The translations under genes and the position numbers were made by a program. 64,000 nucleotides of DNA. Origin: Copromyces sp. CBS 386.78 (taxonomy: Eukaryota > Ascomycota > Sordariomycetes > Sordariales > Sordariaceae). A model generated the notes under the pieces. That model searched no databases and had not been told where the DNA came from. It was given only the letters and a program-made list of their open reading frames with translations. The first letter of the stretch is position 1; the number at the start of each line of letters is the position of its first letter. Shown here piece after piece: positions 37,299 through 47,671 of this stretch. The DNA is taken from contig MU839225.1 of the NCBI GenBank assembly GCA_030685235.1, positions 1 through 64,000 on the forward strand. The letters run 5' to 3'.

Positions 37299-38725
37299 TT
37301 CTCCCGATTCGAATTTCGAAAGCGTCGCAATCATATTTCGTTGCTCTTCTGTCTTCATTTGCGTAGCTGGCGGAGGGGGATGTAAGATAGTACCCATATC
37401 AAAATTTGTAATGCCCGCATGTTCGGCTTGGTTCAAGTCAGTAGTAGGTACGGCGAGAAGAGCTGTTGACGAGAAAAGAGCAAAAAGCTCAGCTGCCCGA
37501 GCCTGGAGTTGAACTCAAGGCCAGCTGCAAGTACCTACGAAAACACCACGCGTTTTCCTGGATCCCCAGCACCGTGACACCTACCACGTAAGCTACTGGA
37601 AGATTTGTTGGAAGGTGCGAGCTAGGGGATTTATATGGTCGCTGTGGTTAAGGTCCAGTCCTGCCGCTGGAGCTCTGGGCCCTTACGGTGGTGGAAATGG
37701 AGATGGAAGGGAAAGTGACATCACATGAATGAGTGAAGAAGCGTGTGACATGGAACGGCTTCTGTGTCTTGACAGGGAAGTAAGTAATGAAGAGGGAAGG
37801 AAGGACAAATCCTAAATACCTCTGGAGACCCGTCTTCCCCTTCGTTCTTCTTTTGTCTTTGCGAACTGGTGGCCATCGCCATAAGCTCCAGCTTCTACGC
37901 TCTCAAACATGAACTCTGAAGCCAAACGTGCACTTACCTTGTTCCACGTCTGTTGGCTGGCCTTCATCATTCTGCCTTAGGTTGACTGTCTAGGTGAAGC
38001 AGCAGCTACAAGATCCTCACCTCAGGAACATACACATTTGAGCTGTCGGCATGAGTGTCAGCGGAAGGGTAGCCGGCTTACTCATTTTCAAGTGATCTAT
38101 CATTACGAAACACCGAAATCACGTCACTTCACGTTGGATTCATCATGTCTGGCCTTGATTCAGCGTACTGGGAGTCACATGTATAATGTTCGATCTTGAT
38201 CTCCAAGGTCAACGGAGATGTTACCAGGTTCTCTTCGAAAGTACAGTCTAAAGGCGGTGATGGTGGTGTAAAAAAATGATCAACTGTCCATTTTGAGGGC
38301 CCGAACCGAAAACCACTTGATGAACAAAGGCGGAGACCCAGTATTCAGCCGCAGGAAAAAAAAAAAAAACAAAGAGTTTCAGTCGGGTTCACTTCTCCCA
38401 AGCGTTAAACTCGGCAGGGAAAAGCATATCTGCAAATGCAACTTCCTCAACCTCTTTCCTCCCATACCATTTTCCACATGATTGTCATGCGGCCATTCAG
38501 ACTACTGCCCCATCCCAGGTCCCCGCTCTCGACCACTAAATTTCTGACCGTAGCACACCTGTCCGTAGACGAGTAGTGCAATGGAAAAGACTGAACCGAG
38601 TGCCACATCGAAGGCAGGCTTAAATCCACTCATATGATACACACCTCCGAACGGAGAATCCCAAACTGTGAAAAGGAATATGTCGTATCAACCAGCATGG
38701 CTGACGCGGTGGTTCAGAGATCAGT
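37299..38725. other. Intergenic between convergent SRP14 and Gbp2-like genes
   Basis: 1.4 kb carrying both 3' UTRs. No supported gene. A tRNA-like A-box/B-box pair on the minus strand around 37500-37590 does not fold into a cloverleaf. An A-run of about 14 bases lies at 38356-38370. Confidence 0.6.
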
Positions 38726-41700
38726 TTACATAATCTGATCCTGCGTCAGGCCACCATGGGGGTCGGTATCCATGCAGTCGCCGCCAGCACCAGGGTTAAG
38801 GTATTTGACGAAGCTCAGACCGAGAGGACGTCCGCCGTACTGGTAACCCTGGAACTTCTGGATCGCGGTGTCGGCGGTGTCGGCATTGTCGAAGCGAACG
38901 ACGCCAGAGCCGCGAGAGCGACCACTAGGCTCATACTGAATCTCAGCCTGCTCTACCTTACCAATAGTAGAGAAGAGCTCGACGAGATCCTCATTGCTGG
39001 TCGACCAGGGGAGCTAAGGGAGTACAGGAAAGTCAGAAAAGTCGGATACCCAGTGGGGGGGGGGGGGGGGGTGTAAACAAGAGTAAGGAGTAGCTTACGT
39101 TGCGGACATAAATGATCTCTGATCTTTCGGTACCAGAAGTAGCGAAGTCAGTGAACGGGTTGGGCTGAGCAGCCGGCTGGTTGGTATCGAAGCTGGGGGG
39201 AGCACCGGGAGCTCCTCCAAAGCCGCCACGACCGCCGAAGCCACCACCAAAGCCGCCGCGGCCACCACCAAAGCCACCACGACCGAAACCGCCGAAAGCG
39301 CCACGGCCGCCGCCGAAGCCGCCACGACCGCCAAAGCCACCAGGACCCATGCCTGCACCAGCAAAGCGATCCTCGCGAACCTCCAGCATACGGCCCTGCC
39401 AATCGTAGCCATTGAACTGCTGGATAGCATTGCGAGCATCATCCGGAGTCTCGAAGACAACGATACCCGATCCCTTCGGGCGGCCATCAGGTCCGATATG
39501 AACGTCGGCGCGAATGACACCACCGTTACGGGCTATAACAAGTTAGCAATGAAAGCCCTAGGTTAGGTTAAAGCCCAAAACAAGTTGGCAACTTACCGGC
39601 CTGTCTGAACAGGTCCTTCAGATCTTGCCAGCCAACATTATACGGCAGCTGTGGGAAAGGTTGGTTAGTGTGCCCCGAGATGGAAAGCAAGATGAATGGA
39701 GGATGGAACAAACGTTGGACACGTAGATCTGGCGGCCGCCGCCACCAGCCATGGGACCACCACCGAAGCCGCCGGGGCCAGCGTGGCCGGGAACAGCTCC
39801 ATATCCGTTGGGGCCCATGCCGCCACCAAATCCACCGCGGGCGGCTGCTCCTCCTCCCGGGGGGCCGAAACGGGGCTCAGCCTCACGGTCCTGAAAGCAA
39901 GTTTAGTAGATTGTTCTTCTGATAATGGTCCAGGCATCAACTTGCCTCGCGAACATAGACAAGTCTGCCCATGAGGTTTTGGTTGCTCAGGGTAGCAACG
40001 GCGTTTTGAGCTTGCTCTCTGGTCGCATATTCCACAATTCTAGTCAAGAACGTAATGTTAGCAGCTGGTCTCCAGAAACATATTGATGGATTCCAAGTTT
40101 GACTTACCCGCATCCCTACAAATTCCATGGACAAAGATGTCCCAACCCGTCAATCCAACAATCCATCAAAAATAACCGAAAGGAAGGGAGCCACAAAAGA
40201 ACCAGTAGCCGAACGCAAATCACTCATAGCCCACCTTCGACATTCCATTAGGAAGCAGCAACACATCGGCGTAGAGCACCTCTCCAGCTAGTAACGGGTT
40301 AGCAACACATGAGACCTGACCCTCGCTTCCTTGTCTCGCGACATACCCTGTCTCATAAAATCCTTGAGGTGGTGCCATTTGACGTCGTAGGACAAGTTGC
40401 CGACGTAGACGCGGCGGTCCTGCTGCGAAGTTTCCCGAATGTTGTTCATGACTTGTTCACGATGAGCGGCGCGGTCTTCGAAAGTTCGATGGGGGGGTTG
40501 TCCGTTGTAACCAGTTCCTTGTCCTCCAGCAGGCGCACCTTGGCCAGTCATGGGGGTGCGGCTTCTTCTCCGATGACGACTCCGCGAACGATCACGGGGC
40601 GAGTATGAACGGCGAGTGTTGGGGCTTCTAGAACGTCCTCGTCTGGGGGAACGGGACCTCTCGCGCTTTGAGGAAGGTCGTCGTCAGCGAATGAACAAGT
40701 GCAAGTTCTGGTGAGAGGGGAAGGAAAAAAAGGGTGTGGAAATTGGAGAACAAAGGACGAGGGGAATAAAGTGAACTGCAAGTGACCGGGTCTGCAGGTA
40801 GTTGCGTGTTGTGACGGCCAGAAGGGTACTCGTTCCCCACTGCTAGCCCCTAGCTTATGCGAGTCAAGGACGGAAGCTTGACCAAAGATCGCCAGGACAA
40901 GTCGATCAGACTAGACTAGTTGATCGAGGCCACAAATCGGGGGACGGACGTGAATCGTCCGAGGCAGGGGCTTAAACAAGATACTATACCCTCGCGGTGC
41001 TTGTGAAGAAAGAGGAGGAGGAGAGGTGCGTCACGACCGTGACGGATAGGTGAGATGATTGTGGACGCTGACTGAAACAAGCCGGCGCTGAGAGAACGAG
41101 GGAAAGGGAATGAGCAACTTGAATGCGTGGTACTTACAGGGCGATAAGTGTCTCCTGCTGCGTCGGCTGTAGAAAGAGAAACTAGGTTAGACCAAGTGAA
41201 TGAAGTAGAACGAGGTAAGTGGTTGTTAAGTGGGGAGAGGAGAGAAAGAAAGGTGGAGGGGGCGGAGCATGGGAATGATGTGGGAGAAATGGAGTGAACC
41301 AGTGGCAACTGGAGGGGGAAAACGAGCCGCGCAAGGAACTGAGACACAGGGCGTAGGAAAGGTAAAGGGTAGTGTGAGAGCTTGTGATGCGGCGGGGTGA
41401 GAATAACCTGATGATTCCAGCCACTGTGGACCGGAAAGGGAAGACTTGCAGGAGGATGGGGGGAGGGGGAGGGAGGGGTGCCAATTGTGTATATGTAGCC
41501 TGAGGGCCAGGCAGGACAAGGCGACGCAAGGCAAAGAACGCGGGCACGTCACTGCAGCAATACTGCAGCTCCCGTCTGCGAACGGTGGAAGGGTAACGCG
41601 AGCTTCCACTTGGACAAGAGAACTGTCGGAGCACAACCCAACCACAAGTCGCAAACCGGGCCCGCCAGGTGACTTTTGGTCAAAATCAAATGCCGTTGCG

Positions 41701-42170
41701 ACTGAATGCTCTCTTGAGGGGGTTACGAAGCTGGCGTGATACAACCACCGACGCATCGCCTAGTGCTCCCGACAACGAGATTCATACAAACGCAAGATGG
41801 GACCGAGAAGGCTGCTTATTGAGATGACTGGTGTCTCTAAACGCGGAAAGCCGTCCCGAATGGTGAGGAGGGGTAGAGGGTGAGTGATGAAGGATCGATA
41901 AGATTGCCGGGGTGAACAAAAGGAAGTCCAACGTGAAGATGAGGAGTCGTTCTCGGCCGCCACCGCCAGAGAGCTCCAAAGGTGGGATGGATCGGGAGAG
42001 ACCAAGCAGTGTGAGGGAGGAAGGATATGGGGTATGGCAGAACGGAGGATATAGAGAAAGCCGAGAGAGCGCACGGTAGCCAGCTGCTTCAGGACACTGG
42101 AGAGACAGCGAGAAGAGACCGGCCGCGGTGCTGGCTGGCTTCCCTTGGTGTCAGACTGGAACTTACCCAT
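38726..42170 (-). CDS. GBP2: Gbp2/Hrb1-type SR-like mRNA-binding protein, three RRMs
   Basis: Ten coding exons: 42170-42167, 41166-41138, 40665-40347, 40287-40235, 40115-40108, 40039-39946, 39890-39714, 39648-39597, 39532-39099, 39013-38726; 485 residues. Yeast Gbp2/Hrb1 bind nascent mRNA with TREX and act in nuclear mRNA export quality control. Visible evidence: an Arg/Ser-rich N terminus ([15 protein letters not shown]), RRM1 from ~96 ([11 protein letters not shown]), RRM2 from ~223 (QIYVSNLPYNV), a Gly/Phe/Arg-rich linker (~305-365) and RRM3 from ~385 (IIYVRNLPWS). Oddities: the start exon codes only ATGG and is followed by a 1000-nt intron; exon 5 is an 8-nt microexon supplying GGATGCGG in SKGCGIVEY; intron 6 is GC-AG. 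All joins keep one frame and match family sequence, which supports the model. The exact yeast orthologue is uncertain. Confidence 0.9.
39055..39071 (+). repeat. Homopolymer of 17 G in a Gbp2-like intron
   Basis: 17 consecutive G on the + strand (C on the sense strand) within intron 9 (39098-39014), upstream of its 3' splice site. Its length is prone to slippage and sequencing error. Confidence 0.85.
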
Positions 42171-43978
42171 GACAACTGAATGTTGATATGTCCTGTTCGA
42201 GGCAGGTACGGTAGGAATCGAGAAAAATTTTCGGGCAACTTGGCCGCTTGAGTAGGACGAGGTCGTCGGAAACGCGACGATTGGTGGTGCCCTGGTGTGT
42301 GGTGGTATGTTGTTCGCTACAGCAGCGCTTGAGGTTGGGGGTTCAGTCGAGGTACACTGTGACTCTGGCGCAATGGGAGGAAAGATGGGATTTGGGCAGA
42401 CGTGCGTCTGTTGGCCGTGGTAGGTAGACGGTAGACGTCGAGGGAGATAGATTGACTGGTGGCTGCAAGGCCGAACGGCAATCTGCGCAGGCTTCGCGCA
42501 CTTTGGGGCGACGCGGTACGGTAGCTCGGTCGTGGACGAGTGTAGCCGAGGGCGATGCTTGAACAAGGCAGGGCAGGCGAAGGCGGGCTAGACAGGCAAA
42601 GAGCCCAAAAGGGTCAGGAAATTGATCGTGACGGAAGGGTACGTCTGGCACAAGCCATAGGAGACAGAAAGCCAGTTGGATGGAGGGCAAATGGAAGGCC
42701 AAAGGGTACGAGGTTGGTGGCCAGACCGTGAGGTGGTACTGGTCCCAGATACCACAATGGGACTGGCTCTGTAGGAGGTAGGTCCAGCCTTCAATGCGAT
42801 GATGGATAGGCTACCTAGGTACCGGGCTTCCTTTTCGACCCTGACAAGGCGCATCGCATCCACGCCGCGTCACCTCGAGGCTCGGGTGTTCTAGAGGGTA
42901 GAGAGAGCTACGTACCTGCAACCTGAAGAAGCACGCAGGCTGGCACCGCAAGGATTCGACGTTGATTGGAGAGTCTCCCTGGGCGAAGTCGTCGAGGGGG
43001 CGGGGTGTAGGTTGCAGATATTCTTCCGGACGGAATCAGGAAGGAGTTGAGATCGGTCGTTGGGAGTTGGACCGCAGAAGTTGTGTCGATGCCGTGACCG
43101 ATCAGTGATGTTGTTTGTATCTTGTGTGGATGCGCAGCCGTTCGGACCAGGTGCGGTGGGATGGGCGAGTGAAGCACGCCCCTCGGCGGCTGGCCTCGTT
43201 GCCCACTCATAATGCACGGCCTTCTCATCGGTGGACCCTCTGACTGTCTCTGTAGAGGTACCTAGGTCCAACCCGGTGCAAACCAAAGGGAGTCGGACCG
43301 GACAGTGCAAGTAAGGTATAGGTACTTGCATACGTCTTGGTCCACTATTTACCTTTCCCTGCCTCCGCTTTGCGGTGATCACCAACCCCATCAGTGTAAG
43401 AGTATGGACCAAATAGAGCTCTACCGATGCTAAGTGTTAGGTCGGTGTCTGGCCTCACTCAAAAGTCCGCCGGCTCGCTTGAGGAGGCAGTAGTTCTTGG
43501 TACAAGATCATCACGGCTGTGTACGGATGGCTTTACGCTTCGATTCTAACCTAATGCTGTCCGACCTGTCTCGAACAAATCCACGAGGGGTGCTCAACGA
43601 CTATGATACGAACCGTTGAGCGTTCGAGTCTTGGAGGATCGAAAAGTGTTTCGGTACCGAAGTGGAAATTTCACAACATCTGAGACTTGTAAGCTTCAGT
43701 TCCAACTTGTCATTTCAAGGAAGGTCCGCCGGCCGAGTCAAACGTGCGATATCCCTGTCTACCTATAACAGGAAGGAATGCGTCGAAGCCACTCTGGGAG
43801 TTCTACTTCACTGTAATATAGCCTACCCTCCTCCAGGTTATCCATCCTCCGAACAATCAACTAAAGTTCTTTTTACTATCAATGATTTGAACGCGACCTC
43901 AATGTCTGTCAAATCTTAAACAAGAGAACCCTATAGCACCATACATGCTCGGCGCCCACCGAGTGGGGGCAACCTAGG

Positions 43979-44173
43979 CTACACTACAGTCTTCGGATTC
44001 CTATCCGGGCCATCAGGCTCCGCATATCCACCTGCCGTCTCAAAGATCCAGACGGGACGCGCCTCCTCCGTCCGGGCTGGAGGTTTTCCAGAATTGTCAT
44101 CATCATCATCATCATCAATTTGTGGATTGTCCACAGCGCCTCCACGTTCGGTCATACTTGACCATGTGTTCAA
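43979..44173 (-). CDS. Possible small hypothetical protein
   Basis: 64 codons with a Met start. It contains a run of seven Asp, then a Pro/Arg/Glu stretch and an aromatic/Gly segment (VWIFETAGGYAEPDGPDR). The composition looks more protein-like than neighbouring frames, but I know no homologue and see no splice partner. It could equally be a chance frame; the Asp run comes from a CAT-triplet repeat. Confidence 0.2.
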   Translation of the reverse strand: MNTWSSMTERGGAVDNPQIDDDDDDDNSGKPPARTEEARPVWIFETAGGYAEPDGPDRNPKTVV

Positions 44174-44684
44174 TCGGCCGGAGATGGCAGTAGATTGGTA
44201 TTTTCGAACTCAAGCCTCAGGGATGGGAGTCTGGATGGTCGACTCTACAAGCCGCTGACAGCCATCCAGAAGTGGATTGAGTTATGCCAGCCTGCCTCCC
44301 AACCCCTCTCATCTGGACAACTGCCCCTGCTTAATTACGGTGCTCGTGTCGCCAAGGGACGCTCCCCTCAGAGCGCGTCAAGCAGCAGTCTTGTTTTCGA
44401 GCCGCTTGTGATACCGTAATACAACAGCGGTAGCGCGGCACACCGAAAGCAAAGCAACCAATAGTCACCACGCCCTGCCGAGCATTCTCTTCGGGGATGC
44501 CAGAGCGCTGCCCTTCATGCATATCAAAGCAAGCCGGGAGGATTGAGAACAGCTGAAAGAAGCCGGGAAGCTCGACACTGAGTATGAGCAGTCTGGAGTG
44601 CCCCTCCTCGCCTAACATCTCACCAACCGTTGTACCTCTGCGGCGACTTTGACGGTTTCATAGGGACGCACCTCGGTTTTTGGG

Positions 44685-44685
<1 letters not shown>

Positions 44686-44714
<29 letters not shown>
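44686..44714 (+). repeat. A29 homopolymer
   Basis: 29 consecutive A in a normal-composition intergenic region. No retroposed gene body is visible upstream, so it is not shown to be the tail of a retrotransposition event. Confidence 0.85.
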
Positions 44715-44717
<3 letters not shown>

Positions 44718-46142
44718 ACTCCCTGGGCATGAACGAGTTGCTTCTCGAGAGAGTTGCTTCTCGCTATCTTCTCTGTTATCCCCGCCCCCCACTCTCATCC
44801 TTGGACCAACCACTGGAAAACTGAGACCGGTCAATGCAGGAGGGGGTCGGCTAAGAAAGGCACTATGCAAAAGATGCCACACACGGCGCGGAAACGGCGA
44901 GGCCAAGCCTTGCGTAAGCCGAAGGGTCTGGACCACGGCCTTACTCGGGTACGGCAACGGGGACCAGGATGAGAATGGAACGGCCGCGGGGCCATGTCCG
45001 AAGGGGGGTGGTGTCCCGAATTCGGACGAGAGTGACGGTGTCTCCGAGAAGCAAAGCAGATACGAGCAACCATGCGTAGGCCAAGGGACGAGGGGGATTG
45101 TCCGACTAACTGCCGGGGAATTCGATCACAAGGAATGCTGTCTGCATTCATCGAAGAAGCTTTCCAGGTGGCAGAGAGTGCTGGAAGAAGAGAGGGCTGA
45201 TCTGCCTTCTGCGAGCTCACTCAACTCGCCCACGGACAGGCTTGCTTCAGGATGGATGGGTCTCTCATGAGATATGGTATGCCATGGCACGCCATACGGA
45301 TATACTCGACAACGCATTCCGGACACTTTTGTTGCAGGAAGAGATTGAATCAGCAACCCATAATGCCCCAGGTCGCCCAGCTCCGGTGCTGATTATCGAA
45401 TAGTCGAAGAGGGACAGCCACCAATGGTTCGGTCGTGTTCCCGATTGCTTCTTCCGAAGTTCTGATGCAGCAACCGATGGCACTTTCACTTCTCCATTGT
45501 TCTTTACATCCTAGCCACAACTCCCTGGCTGCTCCCGTCCCACACGCAGTCTTATTCCGACTGGCATGCACAGGTTATATCGATTTTGCTCCAATCCAGT
45601 TGTTGACTTGTGATCTCTGAGCCTGAAGAGGTACTGACTATCATTTGATCTGTTGAGATCGTAGTGTACTGTGTGAAGAGGAAGGGATAACATACCCAGC
45701 AGGTAACCGTACCCTTACTGATCTTGGGGAGGATGCGCTTCAAGCTACCTAGGTATCAGCCATGGATTTTTGAAACTACAGCAAAATTCTTTCTCCAACA
45801 ATCGACCTCCAGGTTGTGCTTACCACACGGGCCAACCACCAGCTTATGGTGTCGTCAACACCGGCGCAGGACGTGAAGTGACTGCCCTTCCTCGTGAAAG
45901 CTCGTCTTGGCAGGAACCAGGGGACATTTAATATGGAGATAGAAATGGGGACAGTGATCAAGTGGGGCAGCCGTAACACGTGAGGATAACAGTTATCGCA
46001 ATTCGAGGTCCCACGTCCGGCCGGCAATGGAACTGAAGCTCTCATTCCACTTCGGCATTGTGAAGTCGCGATAGTTTATAAACTTTAAGGTCCATCATTG
46101 CAATCCGTTACCCATCAGGTTGACGAATCACCGACCGTAAAG

Positions 46143-47181
46143 ATGCGCCCATCACAGATACCCCTCCGCCGCGCCGCCCGGCAAATCTTCTCCTCTTCCT
46201 CCACGATCCGCGCCGCGGCACCCGCCCCGATTGCCGGCCGTTCCCTAAGCACCACCACCGGCTCCGACTGCACATGCGGAAACGGCAGCAGACGCCCTCG
46301 CCAAATACAACGCAGCCAGAAGCTTCAGCAGCAGCAAAAACAACAACAACGCAGCTCCTACCACTCCTACGACCACCCCTCCTCTCCCGCCTCCTTCACG
46401 CCCGTCGAGGAATCCATCCTCAGCGCCGCCTACCTTCACGTCCCAGCGCACGGCTTCACATCCTCCGCGCTGGCCGCCGGCGCCCGCGATGCCGGATACC
46501 TGGACATCAGCCCGACGATCCTGCCCGAGGGCGCCTTCACTTTGATCCGATACCACCTGGTGAAGCAGCGGGAAGGTTTGGCGGCGCGGGCAAGGGAGCT
46601 TTTTGGCGGGGAGGGACATGTGGGAGCTTATAAACCCGGCGGGCTGTCGGAGAGGGAGATCAAGGGAAGAGTTGAGGCTTTGGTGTGGGAAAGGTTGATG
46701 GGGAATAGGGAGGTTATTGGACGGTGGCAGGAGGTTAGTTCTCCCCCTTTCTCCTACCTTCGATACTCGCAGAAAGGCCGCTGTTATGGAATAACTGTGT
46801 TATGCTCACTTACATCGACGGACTGACATTATCACACTCTCCGCTTAGGCTCTAGCAATCATGGCACAACCATCCTATGTCCCACCCTCGCTCAAGGAGC
46901 TCGCCCTTCTCTCGGACGAGATCCTCTTCCTCGCCGGCGACTCCTCCGTCGACCCATCGTGGTATACCAAGCGCGCTTCGCTCTCCACGATATACGCCGC
47001 TGCCGAGTTGTTTATGACCAACGACCACTCCCCTGAGTTTATGGATACCCGTGCATTTTTGAACCGCAGGCTCAGGGAGGTGAATGAGGTCGGTGGTGTG
47101 TTTAGGAACTTGCGCGAGTGGGTTGGGTTCACTGCCACGGCGGGCGTCAATGTGTTGCGGAGCAAGGGTGTCAGGATATAG
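46143..47181 (+). CDS. COQ9: Ubiquinone biosynthesis protein COQ9, mitochondrial
   Basis: Exons 46143-46733 and 46849-47181, with a 115-nt intron; 307 residues. COQ9 is a lipid-binding TetR-fold protein of the mitochondrial CoQ synthesis complex that supports COQ7 hydroxylase. Visible evidence: a presequence rich in Arg, Ala and Ser (MRPSQIPLRRAARQIFSSSS), a Gln/Ser-rich linker, then the COQ9 region with ESILSAAYLHVPAHGFTSSA, the segment ALAIMAQPSYVPPSLKEL across the splice site, and WYTKRASLSTIYAAAELFMT with a terminal helix (FLNRRL...ATAGVNVL). The nearest in-frame upstream ATG (46098) adds 15 residues before MRPSQ. I chose 46143 because it gives a canonical presequence. The gene is convergent with SMC6, 490 bp away. 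Confidence 0.93.
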
Positions 47182-47671
47182 AGATCTTTTTTTTTTAGAG
47201 ACGGGAGTCCATAGAAAGGACGCGCGGGCGTCACGCATGTCAGTGAACTCCGCTGATGATTGCTTGCGAAGGAGCGTTCTGGTTTACCGTTCGTAAGCTT
47301 CAGTCATACGACACGCCAAAAGGACGGTAACAGGAGAAGGAAAGGCCAAACCCGGGTAGAAATATCCCATTGCAAGATGGCGTCGTACGTAAAGATTGTA
47401 AAACATACACACATTCCAGGTGCCCAAGATTATGAACACTTATATAATGCGCCCACATGTCTGCCACAGAAAAAAATAAAGTACGCTATGAAAACGCCAA
47501 ACGCGAACACGCAATGACATCCCAGTCAGTCCATGCAAGACACCGGCCTCTATCTGCTCTTTGCGCCCCTTTGACGCCTGCCTATACTCTGACAGGACTT
47601 GTACAAATATCCACCCATGGAGATCAAGACTCGAGAACAGAAACAAGATCAAGGCAAAAGAGCACTCGATT
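47182..47671. other. Intergenic between convergent COQ9 and SMC6
   Basis: 490 bp holding the two 3' UTRs. No supported gene or RNA. Confidence 0.6.

Larger units (their letters stand above)
42171..46142. other. 4-kb gene-poor region between Gbp2-like and COQ9
   Basis: Normal base composition with no convincing large gene. The left part is probably the 5' UTR and promoter of the Gbp2-like gene. Many 60-270-codon frames overlap on both strands without recognisable motifs. It contains a run of 29 A (44686-44714), ACCTAGGT palindromes (42813, 43260, 45747) and one small candidate frame at 43979-44173, listed separately. The right ~400 bp serves as COQ9 promoter. Confidence 0.5.

Noticed and set aside
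37490..37600. Possible minus-strand tRNA with an A-box-like (TAGCTTACGTGG) and B-box-like (GTTCAACTCC) pair
   Set aside because: The T stem has mismatches and the candidate acceptor strands do not pair, so no cloverleaf forms.
44686..44714. A29 run as the tail of a retroposed copy
   Set aside because: No recognisable gene body, LINE sequence or flanking duplication was found upstream.
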